Shown: positions 1-7,325, numbered from the stretch's first letter. The stretch: 14,046 bases of DNA from Kosmotogaceae bacterium UBA1373 (GCA_002305955.1 DBRH01000045.1:1-14046); one strand, 5' to 3'. Numbers and translations: made by a program. The notes: a model not told the origin generated them from the letters alone.

Positions 1-19
1 TCAAAGTCTTTCTTTAATC

Positions 20-27
20 GGGAGGAG
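20..27 (+). promoter_or_regulatory. Ribosome binding site of the dipeptide epimerase gene
   Basis: GGGAGGAG ends three bases before ATG 31 and decides the start. The 19 bases before it show no promoter, so transcription must begin left of the window. Confidence 0.75.
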
Positions 28-30
28 CAA

Positions 31-1065
31 ATGAAAATAAGCGATCTTCGTTTCACAGAAAGGAAATGGGACTTCGTAAAACCTTTTCACATCGCAAACA
101 GCGTATCCAGCTCTAAAGTAAACATCGAAGTTGAATTGGTTCTCGCCGACGGCACGATCGGTCTGGGTGAGTCATCCTCTTCGTTCAGAGTGAACGGAGA
201 GAGCAACGAAAGCATCTTCCAGCTTCGTGCGGAGATGCTGGAGACAATTAAGGGACTGGACGTGAAAGATTACCGCAGGGTATTCAAGAAGCTCGACGCT
301 TATTCGAGAAGCGCCCCTAGTTTGAAGGCCGCGGTTCAGTTTGCAACCCTCCACGCCTTCTCCAGACTGATTTCCACACCCGTCTACCAGATACTTGGAG
401 GGATGAAAGATTTCGTCGAAACCGACAAGACTGTCAGCATAGGGAGCCTGGAAGAGACCGTCAACGATGCCAGGGAGATCTTCAACGCCGGTCACAAAGT
501 TATAAAGATGAAAGTCGGTGAAGATCTTCAGAGTGATATCGCCAGGGTGCTGGCGGTCAACGACGAAATAAAGGGCGTGAAGTACATAATAGACGCCAAC
601 ACCGGCTACACGCCAAAAGAAGCCCTGCGCTTCATCGACGCGATGTACAGGAACAACATCCCGGTCGGCATATTCGAACAGCCCGTAACGGCTGAGGACT
701 TCGACGGACTCAAAATCGTCAGACAGGGCTCGATGTACCCGGTCGGCGCCGATGAAAGCGCGCGAACGAAGTTCGATGTCATGCGTCTAATAAAGGAAGG
801 CGCGGTGGATTACGTAAATATCAAGCTTATGAAATCGGGTATCTCAGATGCTCTGGCGATAGTGGAAATGTGTAACAGCGCTGGAATCGGACTGATGATA
901 GGCTGCATGAGCGAATCGGGGATCGGCGTCTCGCAGAGCGTCCACTTTGCGGCCGGCACGGGGGCCTTCATGTACCACGATCTCGATTCCCACCTGCTGC
1001 TGAAGAACGTGGAACCGGTAGGTTTCAGACAGGAAAGAGATAGGCAATATCCAATCTTATTTTAG
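31..1065 (+). CDS. Dipeptide epimerase (L-Ala-D/L-Glu epimerase type), enolase superfamily
   Basis: A cytoplasmic enzyme expected to invert the alpha carbon of the second residue of a dipeptide, classically L-Ala-D-Glu to L-Ala-L-Glu in murein peptide recycling. The 344 residues are a normal length for the muconate-lactonizing subgroup. An N-terminal capping domain (about 1-125) precedes the barrel. The catalytic KxK pair is K159/K161 (IKMKVG), the metal ligands are D188 (DANTG), E216 (FEQPV) and D241 (GADES), and the opposite-face base is K265 (NIKLMKSG). A C-terminal DxD (D317, D319 in HDLDSH) is the family mark that binds the dipeptide amino group and separates it from muconate cycloisomerases and o-succinylbenzoate synthase. 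The start is set by GGGAGGAG at 20-27. A peptide importer follows 52 bases later on the same strand, which fits a peptide substrate; the exact dipeptide cannot be read from sequence. Confidence 0.9.
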   Translation: MKISDLRFTERKWDFVKPFHIANSVSSSKVNIEVELVLADGTIGLGESSSSFRVNGESNESIFQLRAEMLETIKGLDVKDYRRVFKKLDAYSRSAPSLKAAVQFATLHAFSRLISTPVYQILGGMKDFVETDKTVSIGSLEETVNDAREIFNAGHKVIKMKVGEDLQSDIARVLAVNDEIKGVKYIIDANTGYTPKEALRFIDAMYRNNIPVGIFEQPVTAEDFDGLKIVRQGSMYPVGADESARTKFDVMRLIKEGAVDYVNIKLMKSGISDALAIVEMCNSAGIGLMIGCMSESGIGVSQSVHFAAGTGAFMYHDLDSHLLLKNVEPVGFRQERDRQYPILF

Positions 1066-1117
1066 TGTTCCATTTCTGTTGTCACCCTTATTTCGTGGGA
1101 AAAAAGGAGGTGCAAGA

Positions 1118-2689
1118 ATGAAGCGAAGCTTCATGCTAGTTTTCTTAACTGTACTCATTGTTGCAGTCACGGGATTTGCCGCGACACCGAAGGATACTCT
1201 GGTGATAGGCTCCAACACCGGTATCTTCATAACCATGGATCCGGCAGTTGCCTATGAGGTTCTTCCAAACAAGATCGTCGCCGCCTGCTACGCTCAGCTC
1301 GTCAATCTCAAAGCCATCGACGGCGTGATAGTTCCGGTTCCCGATATCGCCGAGAGCTGGGAAATCTCCGAAGATGGACTCACCTACATCTTCTACATAA
1401 GGCAGGGCGTCAAGTTCTCCAACGGGGATCCCCTGACTGCCGAAGATGTTCTCTTCTCTTTGAAGAGACCCATCCTTCTCGACTCCGTCTCGGCATGGTT
1501 CCTCGTCGATATTTTCGGGATCAACAAAGATAACGTTGACGAGAAAATCAAACAGATCGACGAAAACACCATAACGATAACCCTGAACGCTCCGTACGCC
1601 GAAAACATAACCCTCGGCATACTCTCGAACATGTTCACCGGGATCGTGAACAAAGACGTAGTTCTCGCAAATGAAGTCAATGGTGATCTCGGTACGGCCT
1701 GGCTCGCCGACCATTCCGCTGGCGCCGGTCCATACGTTCTGGTGCAGTGGGAGAGGAACAACGTGATTCTTCTCGAGGCCAACCCCAATTACTACGGCTC
1801 TCAGCCGCCTCTGAAGAGAATAATGATAAGAGACGTCCCCGAGGCTTCCAACCAGAGACTCTTCCTCGAGAGAGGCGACATCGACGTCGCCTGGGACCTC
1901 ACGCCGCAGCTTCTCACCGAGGCCAAGAAGAATCCCAACGTGGTCGAGGTTAAGGTTCCGGGTCACTCTAACGAGTATCTGGCCATGAACGCCAGCTGGG
2001 GACCGCTCAAGGATCCGAAGGTAAGAGAGGCCGTCAGATACTCCATCAACTACAAAGAGATCGTCGAGGACATCATGCTCAACAACGCAATGCTGGTGCA
2101 GGGCTTCATCAACAAGGGATACTTCGGCTACGTCGAAGAGAATCCCTTCTACCAGGATATAGAAAAGGCCAAGGCGCTCCTCGCAGAAGCTGGATATCCC
2201 AACGGATTCGAGGTCGAGCTGATCACGAGCAACACCGATACCAGAAAGGCCGAGGCCGAAAAGATCCAGGCCGATCTTGCGAAGGCCGGCATAAAAGTGA
2301 ATCTGGTCATCGTGCAGTCTTCTCAGATGTATGAAAAGTACCGCGCACAGGGCCACCAGATGATCATCGCCGGCTGGGGCAACGACTATCCCGACCCGGA
2401 CAACCTGGCCATGTCTCACGCCAGTTACAGGGCCAACCAGCTCGCCTGGAGAAACGCCTGGTACGACGACTACGCAGCCACCCTTTGCGAGTGGGGTCAG
2501 ATAGAGCCCAACCAGGACAAGCGTGAACAGATCTACAAGGACCTGACCGAATACTGGTTCCACAACGGACCGTTCGCCATGCTCTACCAGACGGTCGAAT
2601 TCTGGGGAATCCGCAAGGAAGTCAAGAATTTCGAAGAAGCGGCGTTCGGTTACGGAATGCTGTTCGACTTCACCAAGGTTTCTAAGTAA
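1118..2689 (+). CDS. Peptide ABC transporter substrate-binding protein (SBP family 5, DppA/OppA type)
   Basis: The extracytoplasmic receptor that captures peptides for the importer encoded next to it. From ATG 1118 it has 523 residues, usual for family 5. It begins with a signal peptide (KR, then a hydrophobic stretch from about residue 5, ending near VTGFA-ATPKD). No cysteine lies near the cleavage point, so it looks like a soluble secreted protein rather than a lipoprotein. Family hallmarks include the segment around residues 80-110 (WEISEDGLTYIFYIR, then VKFSNGDPLTAEDVLFSL). An upstream in-frame TTG at 1079 would add 13 residues, but AAAGGAGGTG at 1104-1112 sits at the right distance from ATG 1118 and the signal peptide begins there. 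A hairpin follows the stop codon. The ligand is unknown; some family members bind oligosaccharides in Thermotogota, but the epimerase neighbour favours peptides. Confidence 0.92.
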   Translation: MKRSFMLVFLTVLIVAVTGFAATPKDTLVIGSNTGIFITMDPAVAYEVLPNKIVAACYAQLVNLKAIDGVIVPVPDIAESWEISEDGLTYIFYIRQGVKFSNGDPLTAEDVLFSLKRPILLDSVSAWFLVDIFGINKDNVDEKIKQIDENTITITLNAPYAENITLGILSNMFTGIVNKDVVLANEVNGDLGTAWLADHSAGAGPYVLVQWERNNVILLEANPNYYGSQPPLKRIMIRDVPEASNQRLFLERGDIDVAWDLTPQLLTEAKKNPNVVEVKVPGHSNEYLAMNASWGPLKDPKVREAVRYSINYKEIVEDIMLNNAMLVQGFINKGYFGYVEENPFYQDIEKAKALLAEAGYPNGFEVELITSNTDTRKAEAEKIQADLAKAGIKVNLVIVQSSQMYEKYRAQGHQMIIAGWGNDYPDPDNLAMSHASYRANQLAWRNAWYDDYAATLCEWGQIEPNQDKREQIYKDLTEYWFHNGPFAMLYQTVEFWGIRKEVKNFEEAAFGYGMLFDFTKVSK

Positions 2690-2699
2690 AATATCCCCC

Positions 2700-2720
2700 G
2701 CCCCGCTCTCTGAGCGGGGC
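2700..2720 (+). terminator. GC-rich hairpin after the binding-protein gene, likely partial terminator or 3' stabiliser
   Basis: GCCCCGCTC (2700-2708) pairs perfectly with GAGCGGGGC (2712-2720) around a TCT loop. What follows is GTTATCCTTC, not a solid T-run, so termination is probably incomplete. It lies 10 bases after the binding-protein stop and 44 before the permease start, the usual position for a structure that keeps the receptor transcript in excess over the membrane subunits. The structure is seen in the sequence; the role is inferred. Confidence 0.7.
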
Positions 2721-2764
2721 GTTATCCTTCATAAAAATCTAAAGTCTCTATTGGGGGTAATTCT

Positions 2765-3775
2765 GTGAACTTCGGACAATTCTTACTGAGAAGACTATTC
2801 TTGATGATCATAGTTCTATTCGGGGTCGCCTGTATCGTCTTCTTCATAGCAAATATAATACCCGCCGATCCCGTGGGTGCGATCCTTGGTGGAAATGCCC
2901 CTCCAGAAGCCATAAATAGACTGAAGGCCAAACTGGGGTACGACCAGCCTCTAATCATACGGTTCGGAAACTTCATTGCAGGCGCGTTGCGTGGCGACTT
3001 CGGAGTGTCTTTGAAAACCAGCAACCCGGTCATGAAAGACATCATGAACTATTTCCCCGCCACGATGGAGCTAGCCATCGTCGCGATAATAATCTCGATC
3101 TTTCTTGGGATAACGCTGGGTGTCCTTTCGGCCGTCCATCGAAATAAAGCGATAGACCAGTTCTCGAGGATCTTCTCCATACTGGGAGTCTCGATGCCTG
3201 TCTTCTGGATAGGGCTGCTGCTGCTGCTGGTTTTCTACTTCAAGCTGGGGTGGCTTCCCGGCGGCGGCCGACTGGGTTTCTTCACATATCCGCCTCCAAG
3301 AGTAACCGGAATGTACCTTATCGACTCGGCCCTCGCCGGCCAGTGGGACACTTTCAAGGAAGCGTTGCTCCACATTCTCCTTCCCGCCTTCGTCCTCGGC
3401 TACAACGCCACGGCGTCGATCGCGAGAATAACCAGGGCGAGCATGCTGGATGTATTGAAGCAGGACTTCATAAGAACGGCCAAGTCCAAAGGTTTGAAGA
3501 GAAACGTCGTTATCTACCGCCACGCCCTCAGAAACTCTATGATACCCACCATAACCATAATAGGGCTGGTCTTCGGAGGTCTTCTGGAGGGAGCGGTCCT
3601 GACCGAAACGGTTTTTTCCTGGCCGGGACTGGGCAGATACATAACGACTGGAATGCTCTTCCTCGACTATCCCGCAGTCATGGGCGGAACGCTGTATATA
3701 GCCTTCATCTACTCCCTGGCCAACCTGATAGTGGATATTCTTTACGCGCTTCTCGATCCAAGGATGAGGATGTGA
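2765..3775 (+). CDS. Peptide ABC transporter permease, DppB/OppB family
   Basis: One of two membrane subunits forming the translocation channel of the peptide importer. It has 336 residues, the normal length. The first transmembrane helix (about 8-31) is followed by the typical extracellular loop with IPADPVGAILGG and later GDFGVSL. Helices follow at about 101-124, 136-160, 200-220, 262-282 and 305-330. The cytoplasmic EAA-type coupling loop that docks on the ATPase lies at about 235-261 (RTAKSKGL ... HALRNSMIP). The start is GTG at 2765 with GGGGGT at 2753-2758 upstream. The stop at 3773-3775 is five bases before the next gene, whose ribosome site lies inside this gene's last codons, suggesting translational coupling. 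Confidence 0.93.
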   Translation: MNFGQFLLRRLFLMIIVLFGVACIVFFIANIIPADPVGAILGGNAPPEAINRLKAKLGYDQPLIIRFGNFIAGALRGDFGVSLKTSNPVMKDIMNYFPATMELAIVAIIISIFLGITLGVLSAVHRNKAIDQFSRIFSILGVSMPVFWIGLLLLLVFYFKLGWLPGGGRLGFFTYPPPRVTGMYLIDSALAGQWDTFKEALLHILLPAFVLGYNATASIARITRASMLDVLKQDFIRTAKSKGLKRNVVIYRHALRNSMIPTITIIGLVFGGLLEGAVLTETVFSWPGLGRYITTGMLFLDYPAVMGGTLYIAFIYSLANLIVDILYALLDPRMRM

Positions 3776-3780
3776 TCTGA

Positions 3781-4653
3781 ATGGAAAAGACAGCCAAAGT
3801 ATCCCGACCTTTCATGGATGATCTGAAACACACGGCTTTTCTCTGGAGAAGAAGCCGCCTGACGATGATAGGGTCGGTAATAATAGTGATATTCCTGCTG
3901 ATTGCAGCCTTCGCCCCACTCATAGCGCCATACAGTCCAGTCGAACAGAACCTTTCGATAAAGCTCCAATCGCCGAGCTGGCAGCATCTCTTCGGAACGG
4001 ACCAGTTCGGGAGGGATATTTTCAGCAGAGTCATCACAGGATCGAGAACGGCTCTCTGGATCATATTTCTCGTTTCGGTAATAAGCGGTTCGATCGGTAT
4101 AATCATCGGGGTGACGGCCGGGTATTTCGGGGGTATCGTCGATGAAGTCCTCATGAGGATCACCGATATGTTCCTGGCCTTTCCCAGCCTAGTGCTGGCA
4201 ATGGCTTTCGCCGCCATGCTGGGGCCTAACCTCACCAACACGATCATAGCGATTTCAATCGTTTCCTGGACCACTTACGCGAGACTGTCGAGGGCCGAAG
4301 CGATAAAAGTCAAGTCCCAGCCGTACATCGAGGCCATAAGGGCAGCTGGCGGAGGCAATCTGCGCATAATGTTCCTCCATGTTCTTCCCATGTGCATTTC
4401 GCCTGTTCTCGTTCAACTGACGCTCAGGATGGGCACCATAATACTGACCGCTGCGAGTCTCGGCTTCCTGGGGCTGGGAGTGCAGCCACCCACGCCGGAA
4501 TGGGGAGCTATGGTTTCCGACGGCCGAAACTTTTTGATCGACCAGTGGTGGATCTCGACCTTTCCGGGTATATTCATAGCCTTCGTTGTTCTCGGTTTCA
4601 ACCTCCTGGGAGACGGAATCAGAGATATGCTGGATCCCAGGTTGAGGAGGTGA
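3781..4653 (+). CDS. Peptide ABC transporter permease, DppC/OppC family
   Basis: The second channel subunit of the importer, 290 residues. The N-terminal OppC segment and first helix (about 28-50) precede the family signature FGTDQFGRDIFSRVITGSR (71-89). Further helices are at about 92-117, 131-148, 153-168, 203-232 and 260-280. The EAA-type coupling loop is at about 182-203 (YIEAIRAAGG ... HVLP). The ATG at 3781 follows AGGATGAGGA in the end of the preceding gene. Its stop overlaps the ribosome site GAGGAGGTG (4644-4652) of the next ATPase gene. Pairing with a DppB-type subunit and two ATPases gives the standard heteromeric transporter. Confidence 0.93.
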   Translation: MEKTAKVSRPFMDDLKHTAFLWRRSRLTMIGSVIIVIFLLIAAFAPLIAPYSPVEQNLSIKLQSPSWQHLFGTDQFGRDIFSRVITGSRTALWIIFLVSVISGSIGIIIGVTAGYFGGIVDEVLMRITDMFLAFPSLVLAMAFAAMLGPNLTNTIIAISIVSWTTYARLSRAEAIKVKSQPYIEAIRAAGGGNLRIMFLHVLPMCISPVLVQLTLRMGTIILTAASLGFLGLGVQPPTPEWGAMVSDGRNFLIDQWWISTFPGIFIAFVVLGFNLLGDGIRDMLDPRLRR

Positions 4654-4657
4654 CCGT

Positions 4658-5650
4658 ATGGAACTGAGAGGCAAACTGCTCGACGTGTCCGGCCTGAAAG
4701 TCTCTTTCTACACTTACAGGGGAGTCATAAAGGCGCTCGACGGTGTGGAACTGTGGATGGATTCCGGAGAACGTCTCGGCGTGGTCGGCGAAACCGGCTG
4801 CGGAAAGTCCGTCACATCGCTGGCGGTAATGAGATTGATCGAACAGCCTGGCGAGATACAGGCCGGCAAAGTGATTTTCAACGGCAAGTCGCTCCTCGAA
4901 CTCTCCGAAGAGAACATGAACCGGGTGAGAGGCATAGAGATGTCGATGATCTTCCAGGAACCACGTTCGTCGCTCAACCCTGTCATGAAAGTGGGATACC
5001 AGATCGGAGAGGCCATAGCGAAATCGAAGAAAATGCCCATAAAGAAAACGTATCCCGAAGTCAGGGAGATGCTCAAACTGGTCGGCCTCGATCCCGACAG
5101 GGTTATGAACAGTTATCCCCATGAACTCAGCGGCGGCATGTCCCAGAGAGTCATGATAGGAATGGGCCTAGCCACCCATCCGAAGCTACTTATCGCAGAC
5201 GAGCCGACCTCGGCGCTGGACGTTACGATACAGGCGCAGATACTGGAACTCCTCGACGAGCTGGCAAGAAAGATGGGAAACGCCGTGATGCTCATCACCC
5301 ACGACATGGGCGTCGTCGCCGAATTCTGCGACAAAGTCATGGTGATGTACGCCGGTAACTCCGTCGAATACGCCTCGACTGTCGAGCTCTTCGAGAGGCC
5401 GCTCCATCCCTACACGGGGGGACTGCTGCTGGCGGTGCCGAGAGTGGGGAGGACCGACGAGCTCAAGGCGATAAAGGGAACCGTGCCCGATCTGGTGGAT
5501 CCGCCTTCCGGTTGCAGGTTCCATCCCAGATGTCCCCGCGTCATGGAGATCTGTAAAGAAAACAGACCGCCTCTCGTTCAGGTGGAACCGGGACATTTCG
5601 TGGCCTGTTATCTCTACGGCAACGAAGGCGAGGTGAAGGAAAATGCCTGA
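4658..5650 (+). CDS. Peptide ABC transporter ATP-binding protein, DppD/OppD family
   Basis: A cytoplasmic ATPase that powers import together with the next gene product. In 330 residues it shows Walker A GETGCGKS (44-51), Q-loop Q100, signature LSGGM (157-161), Walker B LLIADE (177-182), D-loop SALD and switch H215. The C-terminal oligopeptide-transporter extension (about 240-320) contains DPPSGCRFHPRCP. Four cysteines (C286, C292, C299, C317) have the spacing C-x5-C-x6-C-x17-C associated with an iron-sulfur site in peptide-transporter ATPases. The ATG is placed by GAGGAGGTG directly upstream. The last eight bases overlap the next gene, so translation of the two ATPases is probably coupled. 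Confidence 0.94.
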   Translation: MELRGKLLDVSGLKVSFYTYRGVIKALDGVELWMDSGERLGVVGETGCGKSVTSLAVMRLIEQPGEIQAGKVIFNGKSLLELSEENMNRVRGIEMSMIFQEPRSSLNPVMKVGYQIGEAIAKSKKMPIKKTYPEVREMLKLVGLDPDRVMNSYPHELSGGMSQRVMIGMGLATHPKLLIADEPTSALDVTIQAQILELLDELARKMGNAVMLITHDMGVVAEFCDKVMVMYAGNSVEYASTVELFERPLHPYTGGLLLAVPRVGRTDELKAIKGTVPDLVDPPSGCRFHPRCPRVMEICKENRPPLVQVEPGHFVACYLYGNEGEVKENA

Positions 5651-6608
5651 CACTCTCATAAAGATAGAAAATCTGAAGACCTACTTCCCGGTTAAAAAGT
5701 CGATACTCTCGAAGAAACTCTTTGTGAGGGCCGTGGATGACGTCACGATGGAAATCCCACGGGGCTCGACATTCGCCGTCGTAGGCGAGTCCGGCTCGGG
5801 AAAGACCACGCTTGCAAGAAGCGTCTTGAGGCTTATAGAACCGACTTCGGGGAAAATCTTCTTCGACGGCTCGGAAATCCTCAGATTGAAAGGCAAGGAC
5901 CTTCTGGATGTCAGGAGAAAGATGCAGATAGTCTTCCAGGACCCATACAACTCTCTGCATCCAAGAAAGCTCATAAAGAACATCATAGGAGAGGGAATGA
6001 AGATACACTTCAAGATCACCGAGAACGAAATAAGGGACAAGATCTCGGCCGTGTTGAAAGAGGTCGGTCTCAGGGACGAACACATGTTCCGCTATCCTCA
6101 CGAGTTTTCCGGCGGACAGCGCCAGCGAATAGCCTTCGCCAGGGCCATCGTCCTGAAGCCGAAGTTCATAGTGCTGGATGAGCCCACCTCGGCTCTGGAT
6201 GTTTCTGTGCAGGCGATGGTTTTGAAGATGCTGAAGGACATAAGGGCGCAGGAAGACCTGACTTATATGTTCATAACCCACAACCTCTCGCTGGTCGATT
6301 ATATAGCCGACAGGGTCGCCGTCATGTATGTGGGAGAAGTCGTCGAAATGGGCGAGAAAAACACCGTTTTCAACCATCCGTCCCATCCGTACACCGATCT
6401 CCTGATGGCTTCCAACCCGATACCCGACCCGAAGTTTCAACGCGAAAAAAGGTTGCTGAAGGGCGAAATTCCAAGCTCGGTAAATCCGCCTTCCGGTTGC
6501 AGGTTTCACAACAGGTGCCCTCACGCCGATCAAAAATGTGCCAGTCAGGCTCCTGAAATGAGAGAACATGCTCCGGGACACTTCGTAAGGTGTCATTACC
6601 CTCTTTGA
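5643..6608 (+). CDS. Peptide ABC transporter ATP-binding protein, DppF/OppF family
   Basis: The second ATPase of the heteromeric pair, 321 residues. Walker A is GESGSGKT (48-55), Q-loop Q99, signature FSGGQ (155-159, with F in place of the usual L), Walker B FIVLDE (175-180) and switch H213. The start overlaps the preceding gene by eight bases; GAAGGAAA lies just upstream as a weak ribosome site, consistent with coupling. The C-terminal extension again carries four cysteines at the same relative positions (C286, C292, C299, C317), so both ATPases could hold the same cofactor. It is the last gene of the operon and is followed by a strong terminator. Confidence 0.94.
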   Translation: MPDTLIKIENLKTYFPVKKSILSKKLFVRAVDDVTMEIPRGSTFAVVGESGSGKTTLARSVLRLIEPTSGKIFFDGSEILRLKGKDLLDVRRKMQIVFQDPYNSLHPRKLIKNIIGEGMKIHFKITENEIRDKISAVLKEVGLRDEHMFRYPHEFSGGQRQRIAFARAIVLKPKFIVLDEPTSALDVSVQAMVLKMLKDIRAQEDLTYMFITHNLSLVDYIADRVAVMYVGEVVEMGEKNTVFNHPSHPYTDLLMASNPIPDPKFQREKRLLKGEIPSSVNPPSGCRFHNRCPHADQKCASQAPEMREHAPGHFVRCHYPL

Positions 6609-6635
6609 GCAGTTGGTTTTTGTATCAGACTCCTG

Positions 6636-6675
6636 AAAGCAGGGACAGGTATCAAGATTCTGTCCCTGCTTTTTT
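6636..6675 (+). terminator. Intrinsic terminator of the epimerase/peptide-importer operon
   Basis: AAAGCAGGGACA (6636-6647) pairs perfectly with TGTCCCTGCTTT (6661-6672) around a 13-base loop, followed by an unbroken T-run through 6675. The position 28 bases after the final ATPase stop codon makes it the operon terminator. On the other strand the stem is followed by few T residues, so it probably works in one direction. Confidence 0.9.
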
Positions 6676-6799
6676 GTACTATGAGAAGCTATTCATGTTT
6701 TCTAAGCTCAATCTACTTCTTACCGGACTCTGTATCTTGATGTGTAGATTTGAATCTCTTGCTTTTTACTGGGTAGGCTCTTAATTTCTTTCTTTCTTG

Positions 6800-6825
6800 A
6801 TATATAAATAAATAATAATAATAAT
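6800..6825. other. 26-base A/T-only tract with AAT triplet repeats
   Basis: Every base from 6800 to 6825 is A or T, ending in five AAT triplets (6811-6825). It is the most easily melted stretch noticed in the window and lies immediately before the 13-mer repeat array. It resembles a DNA-unwinding element or UP-like A/T element. No gene start lies downstream to support a promoter role: both flanking genes point toward this region. Confidence 0.6.
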
Positions 6826-6827
6826 CT

Positions 6828-7203
6828 TCGTAGAAAACTCGTAGAAAACTCAGTCAAAGCTTTTGTGGAAGCGAATTTGACCCATGTTCATAACTCAAAA
6901 GTTATCTACATTAAATGTAGATAACTCACGCATGGACCATGAATGGCCGATTATAGAATGTAGAAAACTCAAAACGCCTGTATTTGTTTTCTGGAGCTGA
7001 ATTAAGACGTTTTTTACTACATGGCACATGTTCATAACTCGACGGGCATGTTCATAACTCAGTTTGCTATACGAATCAATATGCGATAATCGTTTCCCAT
7101 AGCCAGATACGTCGATTTGAGTTATGAACATCGCTGTAATTGCCTTCAAACAAGGCTTACAGAGATTTAAGACCGAGTTATGAACATTCAATGTTCATAA
7201 CTC
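6828..7203. repeat. Array of eleven 13-bp repeats (consensus ATGTWSAWAACTC) in both orientations
   Basis: Plus-orientation copies are at 6828-6840 and 6839-6851 (TCGTAGAAAACTC, an 11-bp tandem sharing two bases), 6884-6896, 6915-6927, 6958-6970, 7028-7040, 7048-7060 and 7191-7203. Inverted copies are at 6899-6911 (one mismatch), 7119-7131 and 7175-7187. The versions are ATGTTCATAACTC, ATGTAGATAACTC and ATGTAGAAAACTC; the AACTC end is almost invariant and the middle is TC or AG. Two pairs face each other as palindromes. Spacing is irregular, so this is not CRISPR. No copy was noticed by eye elsewhere in the window. The array sits wholly between two converging genes. The function is unknown; multiple binding sites for one protein is the simplest reading. 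Confidence 0.88.
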
Positions 7204-7213
7204 TCCGAAAAAA

Positions 7214-7309
7214 GGAAATGTATTTCCCGAAAAAGCCGGTGTTTTGGAAATAGATTTCCCAAAAATTTCGTCGTGGAAATTCATTTCACGAAATCGGAAG
7301 TCCATTTCC
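7214..7309. repeat. Four copies of the palindrome GGAAATNNATTTCC
   Basis: The copies are at 7214-7227 (GGAAAT gt ATTTCC), 7246-7259 (GGAAAT ag ATTTCC), 7275-7288 (GGAAAT tc ATTTCA) and 7296-7309 (GGAAGT cc ATTTCC). Start-to-start distances are 32, 29 and 21 bases. The two central bases differ in every copy while the arms are kept, as expected for a dimeric protein site or a small stem. The array begins 11 bases after the last 13-mer and ends 16 bases from the stop codon of the minus-strand permease, so it would lie in that gene's 3' untranslated RNA. The first copy, read on the minus strand, is followed by a T-run, so it could also help termination there. Confidence 0.8.
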
Positions 7310-7325
7310 TAAATTTTAGAGACTT

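Noticed and set aside
1079..1117. TTG start extending the binding protein by 13 residues
   Set aside because: The ribosome site at 1104-1112 lies inside that extension, and the signal peptide begins at ATG 1118.
1145..2563. 472-residue ORF antisense to the peptide-binding protein
   Set aside because: The sense frame is a clear family 5 binding protein. The antisense frame arises from its codon bias and shows no motif.
6590..6784. 64-residue plus-strand ORF after the last importer ATPase
   Set aside because: It overlaps the ATPase end, runs through the operon terminator and lacks a plausible ribosome site.
6895..7191. 98-residue minus-strand ORF inside the repeat array
   Set aside because: It starts and ends within repeat copies, has no ribosome site, and has an irregular composition unlike neighbouring proteins. 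The repeats explain the sequence better.
6828..7309. CRISPR array
   Set aside because: Repeats are 13-14 bases, spacing is irregular, orientation is mixed, and no cas gene is present.
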